A DNA stretch of 64,000 nucleotides from Streptomyces cavernae (GTDB lineage Bacteria > Actinomycetota > Actinomycetes > Streptomycetales > Streptomycetaceae), in contig NZ_RPDJ01000045.1 of NCBI RefSeq assembly GCF_004023625.1, positions 1-64,000 of the forward strand, written 5' to 3'. Each line of letters begins with the position of its first letter. Position 1 is the first letter of the stretch. Below, one piece after another: positions 8,308-15,911 of this stretch. A program made the position numbers and the translations under genes. The notes under the pieces are model-generated. The model ran no database searches, was not told the origin of the DNA, and worked only from the letters and a program-made list of their open reading frames with translations.

Positions 8308-9548
8308 GCACGGACGTAACCGCCAAGAGCCCGGCCCCCGCGCCGCCGGGCAAGAGCGGAACGGGTACGGGCGACGGCCTGTTGAAGCTGATGGTGGACG
8401 GCCTGCGCAGCAACATGCGCCAGTACGGCATGCTGATCGCCCTCGGCGTGATCGTGGTCCTGTTCGCGGTGTGGACGCAGGGTGACCTGCTGCTGCCGCG
8501 CAACGTCTCCAACCTGGTGCTGCAGAACAGCTACATCCTGATCCTGGCCATCGGCATGATGATCGTCATCATCGCCGGCCACATCGACCTGTCGGTCGGT
8601 TCGATCACCGCGTTCGTCGGTGGTGTGGCCGCGGTACTGATGGTCAACAACGACATACCCTGGCCGCTCGCGGTCCTGATGTGCCTGGCGATAGGCGCCG
8701 CCGCGGGAGCGGCACAAGGGTTCCTGATCGCCTATCTCGGCATGCCGTCGTTCATCGTCACCCTCGCCGGAATGCTCGTCTTCCGCGGTCTGACCGAGGT
8801 CTTCCTCGAGGGCCAGACCATCGGCCCGTTCCCCGAGGGTCTGCAGAAGGTCGCCAACGGCTTCCTGCCCGAGGTCGGCCCGAACACCAACTACCACAAC
8901 CTCACCCTGCTGCTCGGCCTCGTCCTGATCGCGGCCGTGATCTGGCAGGAGGTGCGGGACCGCAGGCAGCAGGCCCAGTACTCGCTGGAGGTGCTGCCGG
9001 CCAGCCTGTTCGCGGTGAAGCTGGCCGCGCTGAGCGCCGCGGTGCTGGTCTTCACCATGCTGCTCGCCAGCTACAAGGGCGCCCCGGTGGTGCTGCTGAT
9101 CCTGGCCGCACTGCTGGTCGGCTTCGGCTACCTGATGCGCAACGGTGTCATCGGCCGTCACGTCTACGCGATCGGCGGCAACCTGCCCGCGGCGAAGCTC
9201 TCCGGTGTCCGGGACAAGAAGGTCATCTTCCTGGTCTTCCTGAACATGGGCATGCTGGCGGCGCTGGCCGGTCTGGTCTTCGCGGCCCGCTTCAACGCGG
9301 CCTCCCCGAAGGCCGGTCTGAACTTCGAACTCGAGGCCATCGCGGCGTCGTTCATCGGCGGCGCGTCGATGAGCGGCGGTGTCGGCACCGTCCTCGGCGC
9401 CATCATCGGTGGTCTGGTCCTCGGTGTTCTCAACAACGGTATGAACCTGGTCGGCGTCGGCACCGACTGGCAGCAGGTCATCAAGGGCCTGGTGCTCCTC
9501 GCGGCGGTCGGCTTCGACGTGTGGAACAAGCGCAAGGGCACTTCCTGA
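8304..9548 (+). CDS. Monosaccharide ABC transporter permease (GguB/XylH-like)
   Basis: A 414-residue integral membrane permease with about ten hydrophobic segments. It carries AGHIDLSVGS, the family hallmark after the second or third helix, and GGASMSGGVGTV plus GAIIGGLVLGVLNNGMNL near the C-terminus. A charged stretch around EVRDRRQQAQ in the middle is a cytoplasmic loop typical of the larger XylH/GguB permeases. It is coupled to the ATPase by a four-base overlap and completes a one-binding-protein, one-ATPase, one-permease importer. A hairpin 48 bases after the stop separates it from galM. Confidence 0.93.
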   Translation: MSTDVTAKSPAPAPPGKSGTGTGDGLLKLMVDGLRSNMRQYGMLIALGVIVVLFAVWTQGDLLLPRNVSNLVLQNSYILILAIGMMIVIIAGHIDLSVGSITAFVGGVAAVLMVNNDIPWPLAVLMCLAIGAAAGAAQGFLIAYLGMPSFIVTLAGMLVFRGLTEVFLEGQTIGPFPEGLQKVANGFLPEVGPNTNYHNLTLLLGLVLIAAVIWQEVRDRRQQAQYSLEVLPASLFAVKLAALSAAVLVFTMLLASYKGAPVVLLILAALLVGFGYLMRNGVIGRHVYAIGGNLPAAKLSGVRDKKVIFLVFLNMGMLAALAGLVFAARFNAASPKAGLNFELEAIAASFIGGASMSGGVGTVLGAIIGGLVLGVLNNGMNLVGVGTDWQQVIKGLVLLAAVGFDVWNKRKGTS

Positions 9549-9595
9549 GCTGAGCCGTCGCCGGGCCGTGAGCCGGGATTGAGTCAGCCGTAGTG

Positions 9596-9623
9596 GTACG
9601 GGGGTCCGAGAGGGCCCCCGTAC
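9596..9623 (+). terminator. Hairpin between ABC operon and galM
   Basis: GTACGGGGGTCC (9596-9607) and GGGCCCCCGTAC (9612-9623) form a 12-bp stem with one G-T wobble and a GAGA tetraloop. It is only 20 bases from the galM start, so it may terminate most transporter transcripts or attenuate readthrough into galM. Confidence 0.65.
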
Positions 9624-9643
9624 GCATGTCAGGAGTCATGGGG

Positions 9644-10708
9644 ATGGAAGGCAGGAAACCTGTGAAAGAAGTCTTCGGCACCCTGGCCGACGGCACCGAG
9701 GTCCACCGCTGGTCGCTGGAGAACGGCGGCACCCGGCTGAAGGTGCTCTCCTACGGCGGTGTCGTCCAGTCGCTGGAGATCCCGGACCGGGACGGCCGGT
9801 ACGCGAACGTCTCGCTCGGCTACGGCGACATCGAGTCCTATGTGTCCGGCTCGGCCTTCTTCGGCGCCACCATCGGCCGTTACGGCAACCGCATCGCGGG
9901 CGGCCGCTTCACCCTGGACGGCGTGACCCACGAACTGGCGGTCAACGAGGGCGCGAACACCCTGCACGGCGGGGCCGCGGGCTTCGACACACAGCTCTGG
10001 GACGTCGAGGAGTTCACGTCCGGCTCCGATGTCGGGCTGCGGCTGCACCGCACCAGCGCCGACGGCGAGATGGGCTTTCCCGGCACGCTCGTGGTGCGGG
10101 TCACGTACACGCTCACCGAACACGGCGACTGGCGCATCGACTACGCGGCCACCAGCGACCGGGCCACCGTGGTCAACCTCACCAACCATAGTTACTTCAA
10201 CCTCGCCGGCGAGGCGTCCGGGTCGGTCCACGAGCATGAACTCACCCTGGTCGCGAGCCGTTTCACGCCCACCGACGACCGGCTGATCCCGACCGGGGAA
10301 CTCGCCGACGTGGCGGGCACCCCGTTCGACTTCCGGGAGGCGAAGGCGATCGGCAGGGACATCGGCGCTGATCACTCCCAACTGGTGGTCGCGGGCGGGT
10401 TCGACCACAACTTCGTGCTGGACAAGGGCATCACCGCCCACCCGGAGCACTTCGCGACCCTGCGTGACCCCGGGTCCGGTCGCACGATGAGGATCGCGAC
10501 GACGGAGCCGGGCGTGCAGTTCTACTCGGGCAACTTCCTGGACGGCGGTCCGGCGGGCACGTCCGGTCTCCCCTACCGGCGAGGCGCCGGGCTCTGTCTG
10601 GAGACCCAGCACTTCCCCGACTCCCCCAACCGCCCGGCGTTCCCTTCCACGGTGCTGCGGCCGGGCGAGACCTACCGGTCGACGACGGTGCACAGCTTCG
10701 GGCACTGA
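9644..10708 (+). CDS. galM: Aldose 1-epimerase (mutarotase)
   Basis: A 354-residue galactose mutarotase that interconverts alpha and beta anomers of aldoses in the cytoplasm. Family landmarks in order: YGGVVQSLEIPDRDG, IGRYGNRIAGG, NEGANTLHGG, the catalytic-His region NLTNHSYFNL, and PGVQFYSGN near the end, which carries the C-terminal active-site strand. ATG 9644 is used because AGGAG lies 8 bases before it; a GTG at 9662 with AGGA 5 bases upstream is a credible alternative. It lies directly after the sugar importer, which supports a role in feeding imported aldoses into catabolism, perhaps to the dehydrogenase at 3322. Confidence 0.9.
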   Translation: MEGRKPVKEVFGTLADGTEVHRWSLENGGTRLKVLSYGGVVQSLEIPDRDGRYANVSLGYGDIESYVSGSAFFGATIGRYGNRIAGGRFTLDGVTHELAVNEGANTLHGGAAGFDTQLWDVEEFTSGSDVGLRLHRTSADGEMGFPGTLVVRVTYTLTEHGDWRIDYAATSDRATVVNLTNHSYFNLAGEASGSVHEHELTLVASRFTPTDDRLIPTGELADVAGTPFDFREAKAIGRDIGADHSQLVVAGGFDHNFVLDKGITAHPEHFATLRDPGSGRTMRIATTEPGVQFYSGNFLDGGPAGTSGLPYRRGAGLCLETQHFPDSPNRPAFPSTVLRPGETYRSTTVHSFGH

Positions 10709-10713
10709 GAGCC

Positions 10714-10745
10714 GGTGTCAGATCCCCGGCCGGGGATGTGACACC
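10714..10745 (+). terminator. Palindromic terminator of galM
   Basis: GGTGTCA-G-ATCCCCGG is followed immediately by CCGGGGAT-G-TGACACC, a 32-base palindrome with a single G-G mismatch in the stem. It begins 5 bases after the galM stop codon. Confidence 0.75.
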
Positions 10746-10821
10746 GCTCTGCGGCCCTGCCGACGTGGAAATCGCCCCCAGGGTTCCGCTCACCTGCCAA
10801 CACACACATCATTCACACGGG

Positions 10822-10852
10822 TTGAACAGCGTCACACCTGCCTCCGTATAAG
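10822..10852 (+). promoter_or_regulatory. Possible promoter of aminotransferase gene
   Basis: TTGAAC (10822-10827) and TATAAG (10847-10852) are 19 bases apart, slightly longer than ideal. The start codon is 51 bases downstream. Confidence 0.4.
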
Positions 10853-10903
10853 AGGGCGGCCCGCGCATCCCCACGCGGCCCCCCACGGACAAAGGCAGGG
10901 TTC

Positions 10904-12544
10904 ATGGCAGGAAACGTCACCTCGCTGTTCCGCAACACTGCGGCACACAGCCCCTCCATGGCCGCCCTCGCACGCGAGAGCGACGGTGTGGGGCCGGTCG
11001 ACTTCTGCATCCCCTGCAACCCGTACTTCCCCACCGCGGGGATGATGGACGAGCTCTCGCACAAGTTCAAAGAGATCATCACGTACTACCCGAGCAGCAC
11101 CGACACCATCACCGCCGAGCTGTGCAACCTGCTGCGACTGCCGCCGTCCTGCGTGGCGATGGGCAACGGTTCGACCGAACTCATCACCTGGATCGACCAC
11201 CTGCTGGTCCGTGAGTCGCTCGCCATCCCCGTCCCCACCTTCGGCCGCTGGACCGACCAGCCGCTGGAGACCGGCAAGCGCGTCGACATGTTCCCGCTCC
11301 CCGAAGGCAGCGGCTTCGCCCTCGACCCCGCCGCGTATGTGGAGTTCATACGGGCCCGGGGGACGCGGGTCGCGGTGATATGCAACCCGAACAACCCGGA
11401 CGGCGGCTTCCTCCCCAAGCAGACCGTCCTCGCCTTCTGTGACGCGCTCGCCGATCTCGACCTGATCGTCATCGACGAGTCGTTCCTGGAGTTCGCGGAC
11501 GCCGAGTCAGAGGCGAGCATCGTCGAGGACGCGATCCTCAGGCCGAACGTGGTCGTACTGCGCAGTCTCGGCAAGAACTTCGGTCTGCACGGCATCCGCT
11601 TCGGTTACATGGTCGCCAACCCCGCGCTGGCCGGCCGGGTGCGCTCCATGCTGCCGAAGTGGAACCTCAACGCCATGGCGGAGCACGTGGTGTTCATGCT
11701 GAAGAACCACATGGCGGAATACCAGGAGAGCCTGCACATGGTCCGCCGTGACCGGCTCGACATGGCCCGCCAGCTCTCCGCCCTGCCCGGGCTGACGATC
11801 TATCCGTCGCAGGGCAACTTCCTCTTCGTGCGCCTGCCGGTGGGCGCCGAAGGCACGCAGGTCCGGGACCAGCTCCTCACCGATCACCGGATCCTGGTCC
11901 GCGAGTGCGGAAACAAGATCGGCTCGTCAAGCCGCTTCCTGCGGCTCGTAGTGCGCCCCCAGACGGATGTGCGTCGCCTGGTGTCCGGTCTGGAGCAGGT
12001 GCTCTACGGGAACGCGAACAGCGCCGCGGGAAGGGAAGCCGCGGCCGTGCCCGAGCTGGGCCGAGGGACCTACAGCTCGGGTACGGCAGCGGTGGATCGC
12101 CTGGTCAGCGCCACCAACGGGGGCGGTATGCCGGGCCTCGCCCAGCAGGCCCAGGCGCTGGCCCAGGGCGCGGTCGCCATGCAGGCCCAGCAGCCCATGC
12201 AGGCGATGGCCGCGCAGACCCCGGCCGGGATGACCACCCAGGGCCAGGCCATGGGGATGGCCGGGCAGCCCCAGGCGATGGGCAGCCAGGGTCAGGGCAT
12301 GGAGATGGGCGGTATGGGTGGCATGGGTGGCATGGGCGGCATGGGCATGGGTCAGCAGCAGATGCCGCAGCAGCCGATGGGCATGCCCGCTCCCGGACAG
12401 AGCCAGTCCCTGGGACGGGGTCTGACGGCCGCTCAGGTCCGTGGTATGACCCAGCCGCCGCTCCAGCCCGCGATGCAGCCGCAGCCGCAGCCGCTTCCCC
12501 AGCCGCTCAACTGGCCCGCGGCGGGCGCCAGCCGGGCCGGCTGA
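10904..12544 (+). CDS. Class I/II aminotransferase (HisC-like) with Met/Gln/Gly-rich C-terminal tail
   Basis: A 546-residue protein. Residues 1-365 form a PLP fold-type I aminotransferase resembling histidinol-phosphate or threonine-phosphate aminotransferases: CIPCNPYFPT at the N-terminus, NGSTELI, the CNPNNPDGG loop, DESFLEF, and the PLP lysine in RSLGKNFGLHGIR. Normal family members end near there. The remaining 175 or so residues are low complexity: Ala/Gln/Met, then a GMGGMGGMGGMGMG run, then PQPQPLPQP. The tail is in frame with no sign of a frameshift and looks disordered and prion-like. Substrate and the role of the tail are unknown. It is monocistronic, with a strong terminator 40 bases after the stop. 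Confidence 0.8.
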   Translation: MAGNVTSLFRNTAAHSPSMAALARESDGVGPVDFCIPCNPYFPTAGMMDELSHKFKEIITYYPSSTDTITAELCNLLRLPPSCVAMGNGSTELITWIDHLLVRESLAIPVPTFGRWTDQPLETGKRVDMFPLPEGSGFALDPAAYVEFIRARGTRVAVICNPNNPDGGFLPKQTVLAFCDALADLDLIVIDESFLEFADAESEASIVEDAILRPNVVVLRSLGKNFGLHGIRFGYMVANPALAGRVRSMLPKWNLNAMAEHVVFMLKNHMAEYQESLHMVRRDRLDMARQLSALPGLTIYPSQGNFLFVRLPVGAEGTQVRDQLLTDHRILVRECGNKIGSSSRFLRLVVRPQTDVRRLVSGLEQVLYGNANSAAGREAAAVPELGRGTYSSGTAAVDRLVSATNGGGMPGLAQQAQALAQGAVAMQAQQPMQAMAAQTPAGMTTQGQAMGMAGQPQAMGSQGQGMEMGGMGGMGGMGGMGMGQQQMPQQPMGMPAPGQSQSLGRGLTAAQVRGMTQPPLQPAMQPQPQPLPQPLNWPAAGASRAG

Positions 12545-12582
12545 GCCCGGGCCCTCCACGACGTCTCTTCCCGAGACCCCAT

Positions 12583-12631
12583 CGCACTCGGCCGACCCAC
12601 AGCTCTTGCTGCCGCGGGTCGGCCGAGTGCG
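12583..12631 (+). terminator. Strong hairpin terminator
   Basis: A perfect 16-bp stem, CGCACTCGGCCGACCC (12583-12598) with GGGTCGGCCGAGTGCG (12616-12631), and a 17-base loop. It ends the aminotransferase transcript and also faces the lectin pseudogene. Confidence 0.8.
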
Positions 12632-12645
12632 TTGCCGGACGCTGG

Positions 12646-13008
12646 CTACGCCGGATCCAGCCGCCACTGCCGGCAGTTGTTGTTCAGCCACGACCACTGC
12701 CGCACGTCGCCCCCGTTGGCGATGGAGCAGTTGCGACGTCCGCGACCTTGCCGGTGGCCTGGTTGACGATCCGCACCCCAGCCGGCGTCGGTGGTCAAGA
12801 ACCGGAATCGCCGGCAGTTGTTGTTCAGCCAGGACCACTGACGCAGATCGGCCCCGTCGGCGGACGAGCAGTTCTCCGCGCCCAGCACCTTGCCCGTGGC
12901 GACGTTCACCAGTCTGCTGGTGTCGTCGCCCTGGTCCTCGATCCGCCACTTCTGGTTGTTGCCGCCGTTGCAGGTGTACTGGATGGCGTTGGCGCCGTCT
13001 CCGGACAT
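12646..13008 (-). pseudogene. Decayed ricin-B (CBM13-type) lectin domain fragment
   Basis: Minus-strand remnant of a carbohydrate-binding beta-trefoil, without signal peptide or catalytic domain. Three repeats can be traced: IQYTCNGGNNQKW; then SRLVNVATGKVLGAENCSS...LRQWSWLNNNC; then NCSIANGGDVRQWSWLNNNCRQW. In the third repeat the expected strand VRIVNQATGKVADVA is encoded in another frame at 12732-12776: one extra base (12777) shifts in and a one-base overlap at 12732 shifts back. The first repeat is truncated, with no clear start before 13008. I read this as the C-terminal scrap of a secreted glycosidase, probably linked historically to the neighbouring arabinofuranosidase gene. Confidence 0.65.
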
Positions 13009-13161
13009 CGACTCGGGTCGGAGCCGTAGATTCGCAGGGTTCGAACGTCAACGCCCTTTCACACGACGAACTTTTGGCATCGGGTTCTTCCGATGGCTCA
13101 GACGTCACCTGACGGACCGTCTAGACCGCGGCCGACGCACCGCACGCATCCAGGGACAGGC

Positions 13162-13198
13162 CCGCACCCGGCTCCGACTCCCGCCGGGCCGGGTGCGG
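13162..13198 (-). terminator. Terminator of arabinofuranosidase gene
   Basis: A perfect 11-bp stem: CCGCACCCGGC (13162-13172) with GCCGGGTGCGG (13188-13198). It lies about 20 bases beyond the minus-strand stop codon at 13219. Confidence 0.7.
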
Positions 13199-13218
13199 AT
13201 CCCCTCCTCCCCCTCGGG

Positions 13219-14739
13219 TCAGCCGAGCCGGATCACGTTCCAGGACAGCGGCTCCAGCACCGCGCTCAGGGTGCCGTCCCGCAGGGTCGTGCCGGTGACC
13301 GGGTGCGGGGCGATCCGCTCCGGGTCGTCGAGCGTGTTGCGCGCCTCGGGATCGGCGTCGGCCAGAGCGCTGTGCTCCACCACCGACGTCAGCTCCAGCC
13401 CGTTCAGGGCGACCTCCAGCGGCAGCGCGTCGGTCCGGCTGCGGTTGACGGCGAATACGGTCACCGAGCCGTCCTCGGCGCGCACCGCCGTGGCGTGCAG
13501 CAGGTCCGCCGTGCCGTACTTCTTCGTCTCGTACGTCGGTGAGTCCACGCGGACGTCGAGTACCTCGCCGCGCCCGTACTGCGAGGCCTGCGCGAACGGG
13601 AAGAAGGTCGTCTGCCGCCAGGCCGGGCCGCCCGGCTCGGTCATGATCGGCGCGATGACGTTGACGAGCTGGGCGAGACAGGCGACGGTGACCCGGTCGG
13701 CGTGCCTGAGCAGCGCGATGAGCAGCGAGCCGAAGACGACCGCGTCCATGACGCTGTAGTTGTCCTCCAGCAGCCGCGGCGCCTCGGGCCAGTCCAGCGG
13801 GTCGGACTCCGCGGACTGCTGCCACTCGTCGAGGTACCAGACGTTCCACTCGTCGAAGGAGAGGTTGATCTTCTTCTTGGACTTCAGCTTCGCGCCGACG
13901 TGGTCGCAGGTCGCGACGACGTTCTCGATGAAGGACTCCATGTCGACGGCGGAGGCCAGGAAGGAGTCGAGGTCGCCGTCGGTCGGCCAGTAGTAGGCGT
14001 GCAGGGAGACGTGGTCGACGAGGTCGTACGTCTCCGCCAGCACCGTCGCCTCCCACTCGGCGAAGGTGGGCATGGACTGGCTGGAGGAGCCGCACGCGAC
14101 CAGTTCGACGGACGGGTCGATCTGGCGCATGGCCCGGGCGGTCTCGGCGGCGAGGCGGCCGTACTCCTGGGCGGTCTTGTGCCCGGTCTGCCAGGGCCCG
14201 TCCATCTCGTTGCCGAGGCACCAGAGCTTGATGCCGAAGGGGTCCTTGTCGCCGTGCGCGGCCCTGAGGTCGGAAAGGGCGGTCCCGGCGGGGTGGTTGG
14301 CGTACTCCTGCAGCTCCAGCGCCTCGGCGACGCCTCGGGTGCCCAGGTTGACGGCCATCATCGGCTCGGCCTGCGGGCCGACCTTCCTCAGGAACGCGAT
14401 GAACTCGCTGAGACCGAAGCGGTTGGTCTCGGTCGACCGCCAGGCGAGGTCGAGCCGGCGGGGGCGCTCGTCGACCGGTCCGACCGAGTCCTCCCACTTG
14501 TAGCCGGAGACGAAGTTGCCGCCGGGGTAGCGGACGGCGGTGACGCCGAGTTCGCGGATCAGCTCCAGCACGTCCGTGCGCAGCCCGGCCTCGTCGGCCG
14601 ACGGGTGGTCGGGCTCGAAGATCCCGGTGTAGACGCAGCGGCCGAGGTGCTCGACGAAGGAGCCGAAGAGCCGGGGATTGACCTCGCCGACGGTGAAGGC
14701 GGGGTCGAGGGTGAACCGGGCGGTGGTGGTACGGGACAT
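13219..14739 (-). CDS. abfA: Alpha-L-arabinofuranosidase, GH51
   Basis: A 506-residue GH51 enzyme that releases terminal L-arabinofuranose from arabino-oligosaccharides. The general acid/base is E178 in CLGNEMDGPW and the nucleophile E297 in LSFDEWNVWY, both exact family motifs; RYPGGNFVSGY and HAYYWP are further GH51 landmarks. There is no signal peptide, so it is cytoplasmic and acts on imported oligosaccharides. Start ATG 14739 is clear. The upstream 330 bases hold imperfect tandem repeats and a LacI-type half-palindrome (15003-15016). It lies near, but is not co-transcribed with, the lactonase and iclR genes because a terminator intervenes. Confidence 0.93.
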   Translation of the reverse strand: MSRTTTARFTLDPAFTVGEVNPRLFGSFVEHLGRCVYTGIFEPDHPSADEAGLRTDVLELIRELGVTAVRYPGGNFVSGYKWEDSVGPVDERPRRLDLAWRSTETNRFGLSEFIAFLRKVGPQAEPMMAVNLGTRGVAEALELQEYANHPAGTALSDLRAAHGDKDPFGIKLWCLGNEMDGPWQTGHKTAQEYGRLAAETARAMRQIDPSVELVACGSSSQSMPTFAEWEATVLAETYDLVDHVSLHAYYWPTDGDLDSFLASAVDMESFIENVVATCDHVGAKLKSKKKINLSFDEWNVWYLDEWQQSAESDPLDWPEAPRLLEDNYSVMDAVVFGSLLIALLRHADRVTVACLAQLVNVIAPIMTEPGGPAWRQTTFFPFAQASQYGRGEVLDVRVDSPTYETKKYGTADLLHATAVRAEDGSVTVFAVNRSRTDALPLEVALNGLELTSVVEHSALADADPEARNTLDDPERIAPHPVTGTTLRDGTLSAVLEPLSWNVIRLG

Positions 14740-14751
14740 GGGGTCCTTCCC

Positions 14752-15000
14752 TGGGCGGCAGGCGGGTGGCAGGCCTTGGGCCGGCGGGGGCAAGCGGGTG
14801 GCAGGCCTTGGGCCGGCGGGGGCAGGCCTCGGGTCAGCGGGGGCAGGTCTTGGGTCAGCGGGGGCAGGTCTTGGGCCAGCGGGTGGCAGGCCTTCGGCGA
14901 ACGGGAGGGCAAGCAGGGGCAGGTCTTGGGCCAGCTGGGAGCAAGCGTGCGGCACGCGGGGGTGCGGGGGTAAGCGTGCGGCACGCGGGGGGGCAACCGT
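14752..15000. repeat. Imperfect 21-25 bp tandem repeats upstream of abfA
   Basis: Variants of GCGGGGGCAGGTCTTGGGTC recur about eight times between 14752 and 14935 (for example CAGGCCTTGGGCCGGCGGGG, CAGGTCTTGGGTCAGCGGGG), followed by AAGCGTGCGGCACGCGGGGG twice (14943-14994). No open frame is conserved across them. They occupy the abfA leader or promoter region and suggest slippage-driven growth. Confidence 0.7.
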
Positions 15001-15002
15001 GC

Positions 15003-15016
15003 AGCAAGCGCTTTCT
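15003..15016. promoter_or_regulatory. LacI-family-like operator AAGCGCTT
   Basis: AGCAAGCGCTTTCT contains the perfect core AAGCGCTT (15006-15013) with two more symmetric outer bases on each side, the style of site bound by LacI-family sugar regulators. It is about 265 bases upstream of the abfA start; no lacI-type gene is in the window. Confidence 0.4.
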
Positions 15017-15031
15017 CGACAGGGGCGAGAG

Positions 15032-15056
15032 AGGGCCCGGGTGAGGACCGGGCCCT
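15032..15056 (-). terminator. Terminator of iclR-lactonase operon
   Basis: AGGGCCCGG (15032-15040) pairs perfectly with CCGGGCCCT (15048-15056) around a 7-base loop, 12 bases beyond the lactonase stop on the minus strand. Confidence 0.7.
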
Positions 15057-15068
15057 GCTGCGTGAACG

Positions 15069-15911
15069 TCAGCCCGCGAACGCCGGCTGCGGCAGTCCCT
15101 TTCCGGCGCCCGGCACCACGAGCACCGAGCCGGACAGCGGATGCGGCTCTTCCAGCCCCACACGAGCCGTCGTGATGTACAGGTCCGTCAGGTCGGCTCC
15201 ACCGAAGGCACAGGCGGTGGGGCGGCGCACAGGAAGGGGCAGGACGCGGTCCAGCCGGCCGTCCGGGGTGTAGCGGCGGACCGCTCCGCCGTCCCACAGG
15301 GCGACCCAGACACAGCCGTCGGCGTCGACGGTCAGTCCGTCGGGGAAGCCGTGGCCCTCGGCGATCTCGGCCAGCGGCCGCCGGCCGACGGGAGCGTCGT
15401 CCACCATGTCGAAGACGTCGATCCGGCGGGTCGGCGAGTCGATGTAGTACAGCAGCCGGCCGTCGGGGCTCCAGCCGGTGCCGTTGCTGACGGCCACGTC
15501 GTCGAGGACGGGCGTCACCGTGCCGTCGCCGGTGATGCGGAACAGCGAGCCGCCGCCGGGCGCCTCGTCGTAGCGCATGGTGCCCGCCCACAGGGAGCCG
15601 TCGGCGGCGACGGCCGCGTCGTTGGCCCGGCGGCCGGGGACCGGCTCGTGGTGCAGCCAGCTGAAGCCATCGGGGCCGTGCAGACCCACACCGTCACGAA
15701 GGTTGAGGACGAGTCCGCCCCCGGCGCGCGGCTTGGCGGCGCCCACGTGCTGCTCGGTGGTCAGCACCGTGCGGCGCCCGGAGGCGGGGTCGTAGGTGTG
15801 CACCCGTGAGCTGAGGATGTCCACCCAGATCAGCCGTTGCCGTTCGGTGTCCCAGGTGGGGCCCTCGCCGAGCGTCGCGAACTCCCGTACCGCCACGTCG
15901 TACCCGGTCAT
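15069..15911 (-). CDS. SMP-30/gluconolactonase family sugar lactonase
   Basis: A 280-residue six-bladed propeller hydrolase expected to open an aldonolactone to the sugar acid. Visible family features: LGEGPTWD (metal-binding Glu), LIWVDI, RRANDAAVAADGSLWAGTMRYDE (two parts of the metal site with Asn), VSNGTGWSPDGRLLYYIDS (Asn ligand and the DG turn) and GFPDGLTVDADGCVW (Asp ligand). The start codon overlaps the iclR stop (ATGA at 15908-15911), so the two form an operon with the regulator first. Together with the sugar dehydrogenase and the GalD-like dehydratase it would supply the middle step of a non-phosphorylating sugar oxidation route. That pathway is inferred. Confidence 0.85.
   Translation of the reverse strand: MTGYDVAVREFATLGEGPTWDTERQRLIWVDILSSRVHTYDPASGRRTVLTTEQHVGAAKPRAGGGLVLNLRDGVGLHGPDGFSWLHHEPVPGRRANDAAVAADGSLWAGTMRYDEAPGGGSLFRITGDGTVTPVLDDVAVSNGTGWSPDGRLLYYIDSPTRRIDVFDMVDDAPVGRRPLAEIAEGHGFPDGLTVDADGCVWVALWDGGAVRRYTPDGRLDRVLPLPVRRPTACAFGGADLTDLYITTARVGLEEPHPLSGSVLVVPGAGKGLPQPAFAG

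Noticed and set aside
13030..13060. GCAGGGTTCGAACG resembles a tRNA T-arm
   Set aside because: No acceptor stem, anticodon arm or D-arm pairs around it; no tRNA can be folded here.
13219..15591. 790-codon frame extending abfA far upstream
   Set aside because: The extra 280 codons cross the repeat region, a terminator and the antisense frame of the lactonase; GH51 begins cleanly at ATG 14739.
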